Shown piece by piece: positions 55,129-64,000 of a DNA stretch of 64,000 nucleotides; the stretch's first letter is position 1, and each line of letters opens with the position of its first letter. Under the pieces are notes generated by a model that searched no databases, had not been told where the DNA came from, and worked only from the letters and a program-made list of their open reading frames with translations. The stretch lies in contig CM067317.1 of the NCBI GenBank assembly GCA_034231615.1, positions 17,374,264 to 17,438,263 of the forward strand, in the 5' to 3' direction. Made by a program: the position numbers and the translations under genes. This DNA comes from Meghimatium bilineatum. Its lineage: Eukaryota; Mollusca; Gastropoda; Stylommatophora; Philomycidae.

Positions 55129-55635
55129 TGAATCCATGAAGTTCTATGCCGAGTGGTGTAGATCAATGAAGTTCTATACCGAGTGGCGTAGGAGATCAAT
55201 GAAGTTCTATGCCGAGTAGCGTAGGAGATCAATGAATTCTATGCCGAGTGGCGTAGATCAATGAAGTTCTTTGCCGAATGGCGTAGGAGATCAATGAAGT
55301 TCTATGCCGAGTGGCGTAGGGGATCAATGAAGTTCTATGCCGAGTGGCGTAGATTAATGAAGTTCTATGCCGAGTGGCGTAGGGGATCAATGAATTCTAT
55401 GCCGAGTGGCGTAGGATATCAATGAAGTTCTATGTCGAGTGGCGTAGGGGATCAATGAAGTTCTATGCCGAGTGGCGTAGATCAATGAAGTTCTTTGCCG
55501 AGTGGCGTAGGAATTCAATGAATTCTATGCCGAGTGGCGTAGATCAATGAAGTTCTATGCTGAGTGGCGTAGATCAATGAAGTTCTATGCCGAGTGGCGT
55601 AGATCAATGAAGTTCTATGCCGAGTGACGTATGAG
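55129..55635. repeat. Minisatellite derived from a LINE 3' end, about 15 copies
   Basis: The unit is ATCAATGAAGTTCTATGCCG, AGTGGCGTAG(GAGA), of 27-34 bases depending on whether GAAGTT and GGAG(A/G) are present. The last unit runs, without a break, into LINE family B sequence at 55636 onward. At 21800-21840 the same LINE 3' end is present once, as GCATGCCGAATGGCGTAGGA. Confidence 0.9.
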
Positions 55636-55800
55636 ATCATGTTTCTCCACAAATCTCTATCTCTTGTGTAATACGTTCAGTTGGTGACATCATTTTGTGC
55701 CACATTGACAACCAATCCTGAAATTTTCTCTATGTGTCTTCCTCTGTCTCTTCTCTCTTGAACTTTCCGGTTGTTTCAAAATATCTTGAAGCATGCTACT
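55625..55800 (-). mobile_element. LINE family B 3' end
   Basis: On plus, GCCGAGTGACGTATGAGATC, ATGTTTCTCCACAAATCTCT, ATCTCTTGTGTAATACGTTC match 21815-21880 (GCCGAATGGCGTAGGAGATG, ATGTTTCTCCACAACTCTCT, GTCTCTTGTATTGTC). This is the minus-oriented C-terminal region and 3' terminus. Confidence 0.8.
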
Positions 55801-55871
55801 CTAGGGATGGTGAAGCGGTGGTTTTCCAATAATCTTTCTCCGATTTATACTTTACAATTCACCATATGAAC

Positions 55872-56029
55872 TTCTTCCTCAGGGTTCATCATCAAACTTC
55901 CGCTAGATCTCCTTTATAGCAGGACCATGACCCTACTAGATTTCTAGCAGGGTGTAGTCCATACAATGGGAATGCGTTGTGTTGCAATTTTATTTGCGCC
56001 TATGGCCAGACACATCCTTCTTCGGAGGG
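55872..56029 (-). mobile_element. SINE-S copy with target-site duplication, minus
   Basis: 158 bp flanked by ACCATATGAAC (55861-55871) and ACAATATGAAC (56030-56040), one difference in 11. In element orientation it starts GTCCCTCCGAAGAAGGATGT and ends CCTGAGGAAGAA. Same length and ends as the copy at 10296. Confidence 0.9.
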
Positions 56030-56040
56030 ACAATATGAAC

Positions 56041-56235
56041 ATCTTTTAATTTCTTGAAATGACTGTTTCTGACATCTTGTACTTTATAACATCTCATATA
56101 AACAAATACGCAATATCATGAACAAATTAACAATATTTCATGGATTGAAGATGAGGATGTAATAGTTTGAACTTGCAAACAACAAAGGAAAGCAATATAG
56201 TGTACAAATGGTAGAGGAAAACAAGAGCATTTCAT
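56041..56235. other. Unassigned sequence
   Basis: No motif recognised. Confidence 0.4.
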
Positions 56236-56263
56236 GAGTAGGCTGGAATGTATATAGTGCTGG

Positions 56264-56358
56264 AGAAGAGATAATATCTCCTGTCAGGAAGTATGTCGTG
56301 AACCACACAGAGAAGAGATAATATCTCCTGTCAGGAGGTATGTCGTGAACCACACAGA
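56264..56358. repeat. Tandem duplication of about 47 bp
   Basis: AGAAGAGATAATATCTCCTG, TCAGGAAGTATGTCGTGAAC, CACACAG is present twice with one change (GGAAG/GGAGG). GAGATAATATCTC is nearly palindromic. Confidence 0.9.
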
Positions 56359-57063
56359 GATTTTCTCTAACAATTGGTTCTAACATATGGCAACATTTGT
56401 TGCGTAATTCAGACACGTCATCTTAAAAATATAACTTTCAAAGACAGAAAAGTAATAAAATTCATCTCCAATCAGGATCTGGTGTTATTTCTTCATAATA
56501 ATAACATTCGTCCATGGCAGATGTTTTGATGACAGCTGTCTCAGACTTGTGTTGTTGCTTCCGTTTTGTGTGAGATCAATTCTGGCATGTAATCCACTGC
56601 CAACTTTGGTACACATATAGGACAATCAATATAACGTAACTGCGTGAAACGTAACAACAATTAGACTTACGTAAAACACAGGTTTATATAATAGTTTCAA
56701 TCAGACACGACAGACTATAACTAAAACTAGTGGGTAATGATGCGCACACAAGAAAACATACGAATTACAATACACAAATCATATTCAACGTTTCAACCAA
56801 AAGGTATTTATCAAGATACAAACAAAACATCACAAGACGACGAATGCAAAAATTTATCACAACAAACAAACGTATCCTACGGAAATATGGAAATGAGATG
56901 CCAAAAGGTCAGAAAGTACATACAAAACGTAAATATATGTGGAAACGAAACGAACAAAAAGATGAGTAAATGACGGAACAAAAAGAATAAAGACCACACC
57001 AACCCAGTACTAGACATAAGAGTGGTCGGAATTGAGTCCAAAAGACTCAATATACATATTATC
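56359..57063. other. Unassigned, containing a copy of the GAAACGTTGA motif
   Basis: On minus at about 56830-56775: ATCTTGATAAATACC, TTTTGGTTGAAACGTTGA, related to the plus motif at 29020-29050 and the minus motif at 18555-18612. Frames at 56730-56973 have no domain signal. Confidence 0.35.
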
Positions 57064-57071
57064 AGTTAGAT

Positions 57072-57358
57072 TAGGGGTGGGCAAACTTTTTGTGCAGAGG
57101 GCCGCATTGAAAATTGTAAAGCTATTGGAGGGCCGAATATAATATTATGTATATATATATATATATATATTTAAATGATGTCAAATTGGGAAAAAAATAT
57201 TTTATATATAACATATAAGAAGGTCGAATTAAAATTCCAATGGATTTATGTGTAATATTAATAGGATAAAAATCATTTTTGACGATCGTCCGTTTATTTA
57301 AAAATGTGTTTGAGGACAGCAAAATATCCAATGTCGGGCCGTAGTTTGCCCACCCCTG
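57072..57358. mobile_element. hAT-type MITE (287 bp)
   Basis: Exact 8-bp duplication AGTTAGAT at 57064-57071 and 57359-57366. Left end TAGGGGTGGGCAAAC and right end (other strand) CAGGGGTGGGCAAAC are 15-bp inverted repeats with one difference. Subterminal GGGCCGCATTG and GGGCCGTAG are also mirrored. A short (TA)n lies inside at 57150-57171. No coding capacity. Confidence 0.92.
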
Positions 57359-57366
57359 AGTTAGAT

Positions 57367-58485
57367 AACTGTGTGTTTGCTGTTCTGTTTTTTCGTTTAA
57401 CACTTTAACAAAAAATTGCTTGAACAATGTGTTCATTCTGGGCAATACCAGCACCTACACCGGTATCTAATCGCCGAATTCTCAGGAGGTGACATTGACG
57501 TTGAAGCCCATGAAGTCACTGCAAACGATTTCTTGATGTGGATCTTTAAGTCTCTATATAAGCGACTCGGGATATAAATACTTATAAATACTACGCCTGT
57601 TGTTAAAGTAGAGACTTCTGTTGTCCTCCTAGTGTCTGTGCGAAAATCTGTAGGATTACTCTGATGATTTCCATAGTACTAAAAATGACTTAAATTCTTA
57701 AGAAAATGATCCGTAAAACTGTTATGGAAATATTGGAAGAATTCTATAATTTGATGTCGAATAGACACGACATTGACAGAATTTATTTTCTTCCTGTATT
57801 TCTGTAAGTTTGTATGTATTAATAATAGATTCTTTGTCCGTGCAATCACTACCGATGAGGCGGAATTCAAAAGTGAGTTGAAAGTGTGATTTGAATACGC
57901 AAGTCATAAATAGTCAAAATATTCGAAGAGCAGAAAAGCACTTTATTATGGGTAATGTTCTATTTTAGGCAGTTAATATCAATTCTAAGGTCAATTCAAG
58001 ATTGTCAGTTTGATTCTTATTTCGGAAAGATGTATGAGAATGGAATTACCCAGGAAATAGCAATGCTTCTTGAATGGAAATATCAATAATATGCGATTTT
58101 AGGAATATCCGCTGCTAGGATAAGAAATAAGATATAACAAAACACATATCGATAATGTATGAGAAGCTGTCTGAATACAAACAGGAAAACACAAAAAAAA
58201 CATTAAAGAATCAACTCGAAATCGAACCTAAACTTGACGTGTTATGTTTACTTGACTCCATTTGCTGATTGTCAGGGCAAAAAAAAAAATGGACAGAACT
58301 GCAAATGGATTACATTTTTTTTTAAATCCTAGTGTCGTAGTGCAGTGGCCAGGAGGTCTTTATATTCACATACGCTTTTAGCATGTTAAAAATAAATGAG
58401 GGGCACATAGTTCTCGCTCTAGGCTCCATGAATCCTCTTAGTCCTCTACTAATTTCCGAATTAAGCTGATTCTAGCAAGTTTGAC
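57367..58485. other. Unassigned intron sequence next to the receptor exon
   Basis: Short A-rich tracts at 58191-58201 and 58279-58290. No transposon motif recognised; this may be original intron. Confidence 0.4.
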
Positions 58486-58489
58486 TTAC

Positions 58490-58601
58490 CTCGTGAACAG
58501 ATCGATGTTGAAGAATACATATTCTCCGTTGTCAAAGTTGAGGTCGTGAGCTTTAATCATAATCTCTCTCACAGACTGCTGCGAGGCGCAGAGAATTATC
58601 A
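58490..58601 (-). CDS. Receptor-type guanylate cyclase, extracellular-domain exon (upstream exon)
   Basis: An internal exon of 112 bp. On minus the acceptor is TTATCTTTTCAG|TG, preceded by a pyrimidine-rich tract, and the donor is ACGAG|GTAAGT, a full consensus. The first two bases finish a codon (xTG) begun in an unseen upstream exon. There follow 36 codons and a final AG that needs C from the next exon. The translation IILCASQQSVREIMIKAHDL continues as NFDNGEYVFFNIDLFT. The block '(V/I)I..C.S....R.(I/L)M..A...G....(E/D)YVFF.(I/L)D(L/I)F' is the strongly conserved part of the ligand-binding domain in natriuretic-peptide receptors and other receptor guanylate cyclases. The next family segment is found in the exon at 28127-28322, in matching phase. 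In the family the domain lies outside the cell and controls cGMP synthesis. The symbol is left blank because the subtype cannot be decided. Confidence 0.87.
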
Positions 58602-58960
58602 CTGAAAAGATAAACATATAATGCACAATAATTTCTCTGGATATGTTTACTGTTTGTTGTAATGTTTGAAGAGATAAAAGCAAACATAGCGATTTTCCTG
58701 CCTTTTCTGCACATGTTAAGAAGAGTTTGCTTTATGGAATTATGGCATACATTAGTTCCCCCCACCCTCCAGGACCCATAATTCACGAAAAATTTGCAAC
58801 TGTACAGGAAGAATATTGGAAGGATTTCAGTGGAAGAAAAGTCTCGCTACAGAATCTTATCATCAGCAAGAAGTATACTATTACATGCTGGTAGGTCTAG
58901 TAGGAAGATGGTAAAGTAATTTGTTATGTCAATTCAACAGAATAAGTAAATGAGAACACC
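58602..58960. other. Start of the upstream intron
   Basis: The reading phase at 58601 requires a further exon at higher coordinates. I did not find it between here and 64000. Confidence 0.45.
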
Positions 58961-58964
58961 ATAT

Positions 58965-59225
58965 ACATTTGATGTATTCAACTTTATTCCTCTTTACTCG
59001 ATCTCAAATTCCCCCTTGGTTAACAGCAACGAAATGTTTTGTCTCATGATTTATAGTTTGGCTGCAATTTCTGCGCCTTTTCAACCTGGCATATTCGACT
59101 TCAGCATGAGTTTGGACCATACTGGCTTTCTATTGAATGAGACAGCCAACTCCATTCATAAACCCTCAAAGCAAACTAGTGTTGCTATATTTTGGTCACC
59201 ATTCGTGCTCGAAGTACGAGGGCGA
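58965..59225 (-). mobile_element. Diverged SINE-L copy, minus
   Basis: In element orientation: CCAAAATATAGCAACACTAG, GGAGTTGGCTGTCTCATTC, CATGCTGAAGTCGAATATGC, AAAGGCGCAGAAATTGCAGC, ATGAGACAAAACATTTCG, GGGGGAATTTGAGATCGAG. These match the copy at 29650 in order. The plus-strand open frame 58950-59240 across it is a chance frame. Confidence 0.75.
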
Positions 59226-59229
59226 ATCT

Positions 59230-60335
59230 TTAGTGCATGATTTTGGAATATATTTGTATCAGACATGTACATTTATTCTTGGTGTTCCAACTTAATGTAA
59301 TCGTCGCACCAGCCGTTCATAGATATACATATATAGTAGATGAAAAATACAACTAAATGACATAATTAAGACATTACAATATGATTTATTACATTGTGGT
59401 AGCATGGACTTAAACAACGCATTATTAACAATGATTTAAATAAATAAATTATGCACAAAACACAATAGAATTATAAAGTTACATAAATACAGGCTTGTCA
59501 CCATTCAGTTCATATTATTGAAGTTTAATAATAATTACCTGCATTGAGTCTCTACATGCCCAGACTAAAATGACGCTAATCAAACCATTTAAATGTTCAT
59601 TTGTACACAACCACTATAACTCGCAAATATATTGTTCAACGACTGGTCTTGAACATTACTCAAAGGCTCGACAGTGTTATACAGTGTAAACAGATACGGT
59701 AGCTCAACATTACTTCCTGAACCGGCAAATGACCGGCAGCATGTCGGTAGATTATCTGTGAACGTTACTCGAACTCAGTGATGTTAATCAAGATATGGCC
59801 AGGGATCTGAGTCCGTCAATTTTTTGTTTTAATGATCTGTAATAAAATTGATGCAATGTTTCAAACAGCAAGTGGTCGCACGCACATAAATCTCAGCTGT
59901 TTCTTCTGACATTTTCATTGCTGCGTCAATGTTGATGTTACGTGTGAGCACAATCCTGAGTGGGATATTAGCAAAAAAGAATCAGCAATATTGACGAGGA
60001 ACAAGGCTATCAAACTGGTGGGCGTGCAGTTGTTTCTTTGATTTCCATGTTTTGTTTACCGACTAAATGGTTAATGGACTTAACATAGCTATAGTAATTG
60101 TGCCACGCTATTTGTAACAATAGTTTGAAAAGTTGAGTAAGCTCAAAATGAACATAGTAGAAATATATCTCAATCATCAGTGGTCGTCGCAGTGTAAGAC
60201 GTGAGTGAGTACAAGCTAACTAAGAAAAACTGGCTTCAAAACAGAGGTGGGAGAAACTGACAGCAGATAACTAAAATATTAGCTGATGGTTGTAATTGAA
60301 AAATAATTACGGTATCATAGGGAAATACTAGATGG
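59230..60335. other. About 1.1 kb without recognised feature
   Basis: AT-rich. No motif recognised. Confidence 0.4.
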
Positions 60336-60349
60336 TATGATATATATAA

Positions 60350-60490
<141 letters not shown>

Positions 60491-60539
60491 ATATATATTT
60501 TATTATATATCTTATGTAGTAAAAAATCTTAGAATATAT

Positions 60540-61030
60540 GTGTTTCATGGACTACACCAAAGAGTTTGACTGTGTTAAACATCACTAACTATAGTTCACC
60601 ATGGGAGATATGGACCTCCCTAAACATCTTATTGAAACACTATACCACGAACAACAAGCAGAAGTAAGAGTGAAGAGAGAACATCTGATATTTTTCCTGT
60701 TCAAAGTGAAGTGAGACATAGGTGTACTCCCTCCCTTCATCTTTTTAACATCTATGCAGAGAATATAATGAGAAATGTAAGAGAAGAACTGGAGAAATAT
60801 GAGTTTTGTCCATTAAATATTTGGTACAAGAGACACAAGAAATACTATATTCAGATGACACATTCCTCTTTACCACATATTCTGAAGGACAGCAACAGCT
60901 AATTACAACACCACAGAAATACAGTTAATTCCAATTGCTACATCTAAACGTATAAAAAAAAAACAAAGATTATGACACTAGACAAAACAAAGATCAATCT
61001 GATAATCAAAATAGACAATATAGAATTATA
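60540..61030 (+). mobile_element. RTE-like LINE fragment, RT core
   Basis: Plus readings in order: CFMDYTKEFDCVKH (RT motif A, D-Y-x-K-A-F-D), MGDMDLPKHLIETLYHEQQA (following helix), CTPSLHLFNIYAENIM (motif B region, frame-shifted), and a catalytic centre decayed to YSDDTF (YADD). The array of motifs is complete but stops and frameshifts are numerous. Confidence 0.85.
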
Positions 61031-61510
61031 GTGCGTTTCAAAATACATGTTACTGTTTAATTAATAATTTGTAACTCTGTAACTATTTTATAGAAATGCA
61101 TGAAATGTTCACAAGTGTTTTATAAACGTAACAAATATAGTATAAATATTTGCAGCACAACTCAACTAAAATTGTGCAAATTGTCTATATAATGTATGTA
61201 CAAAAATACTAAAGATTTCTGTGTTAAAAATAATGAAACTACCGTAACATGACCATTTGGTGTGAAATTTGGAATAAAATAAAATCTGTATGTCTCGATT
61301 TGAACGCTGTGCACGATTTTAACAGCGCCGATCAGTCATTGGAAGATTTGTGTAGTTTGTGTTTGCAGAGGCGTTGTGACATCTAAGTAAAAGTTCATAT
61401 TGATGGAAAACGAGTTAGAAAATTCAATTCGTAACACTTCAGAATATTTCTGTGAAAGTTGATAAATATTTCTGTCGGAAGTCTGAACGGGGACAACTGT
61501 ATTTGAATTA
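61031..61510. other. Unassigned AT-rich sequence
   Basis: No motif recognised. Confidence 0.4.
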
Positions 61511-61710
61511 CACATTAGGTATTAGGTAAGTTGATTATCCTCTTCGCACACCGGACACGTCCATAGGTGATCAGATCCCCTCTTCCAAAAATGCATCCTG
61601 TACCCAACGCATACCGTATAAATGAAAGCGTCGTGGAGTTTTCTGATTGAACAATCAAGAGATATGTTCCTAGCAGCAAGGACATCGTTAGATAATTGCA
61701 TACGCTGGTA
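61511..61710 (-). mobile_element. RNase H LINE 3' end, minus copy
   Basis: On minus it reads KRGSDHLWTCPVCEEDNQLT and ends ACCTAATACCTAATG, matching the plus copy at 35861-36049 (EHQWMCSVCEEDNQ, CCTAATACCTAA). Upstream it is decayed. Target-site duplication not found. Confidence 0.8.
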
Positions 61711-62195
61711 GCAGAAGCAATGTTTTATTGAGAAATGTGGAACTAGTTTTTACTTCCATGTCAACCGACAATATGGATTACAACACAGAAATTAACGGCC
61801 TTATATTCCGAAATTGGATTGAGAAAACTATTTTCCTGTATTAGATAGACGGTCCTTGTCTCGCAATGCACAATACATCTTATCGCAACACTGTGTCCCA
61901 GAAGGAAGTACCATCATTTTCCAGTACTAAAGAAACAATTACAATGTAACTCACAAAGAAAAAAGCACACCATATAGAGTGAAATGTCTCTGAAGGCAGA
62001 GTTGCTATCACGTGTTAAGCAGACACAGAGGGGACAGACATTTCATATCGATAAGATAGTACATCAGTATGATCACATGTGATTAAGATGGCCACCGTAA
62101 AAAAATATGAACTGTCCGATTTTTGTTTAGAAGTTATTTTCACACTGAATGTGCTGGACAGTTGTCGTCAATCTATCGTTTAGTTATTTATCTGA
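61711..62195. other. Unassigned sequence
   Basis: No motif recognised. Confidence 0.4.
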
Positions 62196-62199
62196 TGGG

Positions 62200-62725
62200 T
62201 ATTTGAAGTCATGATTGTGTATAATCGAGTATCATATACGAGATTGATATTTGAAGTCATGATTGTGTATAATCGATTATCATATAAAGGATTGATGTTT
62301 TAAGTCATGATTGTGTATAATCGAGTATCATATACGAGATTGATATTTGAAGTCATGATTGTGTATAATCGATTATCATATAAAGGATTTTTGTTTTAAG
62401 TCATGATTGTGTATAATCGAGTATCATATAAGGGATTGATATTTGAAGTCATGATTGTGTATAATCGATTATCATATACGAGATTGATATTTGAAATCAT
62501 AATTGTGTATAATCGATTATCATATAAAGGATTGAGGTTTTAAGTCATGATTGTGTATAACCGAGTATCATATATGGGATTGATATTTTAAGTCATGATT
62601 GTGTATAACCGAGTATCATATATGGGATTGATATTTGAAGTCATGATTGTGTATAACCGAGTATCATATACGAGATTAATATTTGAAGTCATGATTGTGT
62701 TTAATCAAGTATCATATAAGTATAC
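62200..62725. repeat. 48-bp minisatellite, about 11 copies, partly alternating
   Basis: Each unit has TCATGATTGTGTATAATCGA and TATCATATA. The first five units alternate between a type with CGAG.ATCATATACGAGATT, ATTTGAAG and a type with CGATTATCATATAAAGGATT, TTTTAAG. Later units lose the alternation. Confidence 0.92.
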
Positions 62726-63265
62726 ACAAATGTCATTGGTGTTGCTCATTATGCACATTATTTTACTTGTCTGCTGGTAGTTGTATACGCCAACCTAGGG
62801 TAATCTTAATATAACAGATTGCTGCATTATAATAAACATACCGCCACGGTTATGTACTCAGGCTAAAATATATACATTCTGTCTGATGTTCACGTGTTGG
62901 TCAGAGTTTATCATGTCTGGTTTGATTCGGTATATGACTAGTTCTGCCATACACTAATTGAAGCTTTTGGTATATCTGGGCATTCCATCTTGTACATCTC
63001 TTCTGATGTATCTTGATTTGCAATTTATGTTTAGTTTAGTTCTCCGGGAAATCAATACGCTGTGGGTCTCTAGCATAAACTCACAAATAGTATACAAGAT
63101 TACGGTTATCATAGCTCCTTGGTTACACACACTTGTTTGCAATTCATGTATCCCGCTTACACATATTCATACGTGTATTGTTTCACAAACGCTAAAAAAA
63201 TATGTAAAAAACAGGTAAACATTTTACTTTTTTAAAATCAAGTTCGAATCTTAGTATGACCAGAG
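62726..63265. other. Unassigned sequence
   Basis: Minus frame 62954-63142 and plus frame 62958-63218 show no recognisable domain; given the LINE end just to the right, this may be a very decayed upstream part of that LINE. Confidence 0.4.
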
Positions 63266-63269
63266 GATA

Positions 63270-63500
63270 TACTTTCTCATACTTCATATATTATATATCT
63301 TCTTATACATTCATTCAGTGTGTCTTTTGTTATCATGTCTTTCCATAGCCTTTCATTTCGTGTGCTGTCAATCAATTCAGAAACCAACACTCTCCCATGC
63401 CACATAGCTGGGTTTTCTAGCATCTTCTCTCTTGATGTGTATACGTCAATACTTTCTGTGTACGATCTGCTACATGTTGTAAACACATCTGATTATTGTG
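63270..63500 (-). mobile_element. LINE family B C-terminal fragment
   Basis: Minus frame: EKMLENPAMWHGRVLVSELI, DSTRNERLWKDMI, with DTLNECIRRYI near the end, matching 21786-22006 (GLVLWHVISSLTELIDNTRD, RELWRNII, YAIRHALDLLID). Confidence 0.75.
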
Positions 63501-64000
63501 AGTATTGTAATCATAACGCATCATCAGGAATTATAACTAACTAGTGGAAACTGTTAAAACTAAAGAGAAATGCTATTGTTAAGGTAATAGACTTTTTAAA
63601 AATTAAATTAATTCTTATATTTTAATAAGATATGCGTTATTTGAATAATTTGCATTTTAAAATATGCTCTCTGCGCAAAACAAAACAAAAACACCAGGCA
63701 AAAGTATTATATCATCTGAACGTTGCAAGCAAAGCATTGTTTAAAGTCAGGGATGAAACGAAGCAAGGTGATCTGATAGGGGCGACAAAAGTAATATAAA
63801 GTGACATCCCAACAGAAGTGCTCCTAGTTTAAGTAAGGGAACAGGGAACACCGAAGACAGAATGTGTCAACGGCGCTAAAATTTCTGGTTGCGACGCTGC
63901 AAACTGTCCATGGTTGAGGCTTTACTAGTGTGAAGTAAAGTCCCTTCTCCTATAAATTCGTATTGGAAAAATAACTACATCTCTCGTTATTCTTGGGGAT
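63501..64000. other. Unassigned sequence at window edge
   Basis: A 30-base string near 63848 (ACACCGAAGACAGAATGTGT) resembles the start of SINE-S, but the rest does not follow. Confidence 0.35.

Noticed and set aside
58950..59240. 96-codon plus frame near the receptor exon
   Set aside because: The stretch aligns on the opposite strand with SINE-L, so the frame is chance.
59520..59585. Possible 26-bp upstream exon of the receptor gene on minus
   Set aside because: An AG and a GTAATT donor are present, but the short peptide does not match the family and the phase cannot be tested.
63848..63900. SINE-S copy at the window edge
   Set aside because: Only the first 20 to 30 bases resemble the family; the diagnostic middle and tail do not follow.

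Overview
The window is animal nuclear DNA, AT-rich and packed with repeats, with no prokaryotic features. The transposable-element mix (RTE-like LINEs, an RNase H-bearing LINE family, tRNA-headed SINEs, hAT-type non-autonomous elements, a Helitron end) and the receptor exons fit a lophotrochozoan, most likely a mollusc, possibly a heterobranch gastropod. That placement is inference from general appearance, not a database match.

The only host gene I can support lies on the minus strand. Two exons (58490-58601, then 28127-28322) have good splice sites and matching phase (AG from the first plus C from the second makes a Ser codon). Together they read as part of the extracellular ligand-binding domain of a receptor-type guanylate cyclase (natriuretic-peptide-receptor / Gyc76C type). 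The intron between them is 30,167 bp. The reading frames at both outer ends require further exons, so the rest of the window (1-28126 and 58602-64000) is probably also intronic. Nearly everything else listed here is the content of these introns.

Layout. 1-4.6 kb: decayed LINE pieces and one SINE. 4.66-9.22 kb: a 4.5-kb satellite with an 18-bp unit. 9.4-21.4 kb: SINEs, a hAT element and arrays with units of 39, 12, 29, 28 and 25/50 bp. 21.8-28 kb: nested LINE fragments. 28.1-28.3 kb: exon, followed by a 63-bp array. 29.6-36 kb: SINE and LINEs, including a 3.2-kb RNase H LINE with a younger copy of its relatives inserted in it. 36.6-38.5 kb: GC-richer repetitive island. 39-56 kb: LINE/SINE fragments, hAT elements, a Helitron end, arrays of 44, 38, 28 and 42 bp, and a minisatellite made from a LINE 3' end. 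57-64 kb: hAT element, exon, SINE, LINE fragments, and a 48-bp array.

The interesting material is the life history of the repeats. Many insertions are bounded by recognisable target-site duplications, several are nested inside other elements or inside satellite arrays, and at least two tandem arrays arose within or from LINE sequence. Very long open frames through the 18-, 39- and 12-bp arrays exist only because the unit length is a multiple of three; they are not genes. I found no convincing rRNA or functional tRNA gene, CRISPR array, operon, phage or virus. No dedicated new biochemical system is evident.
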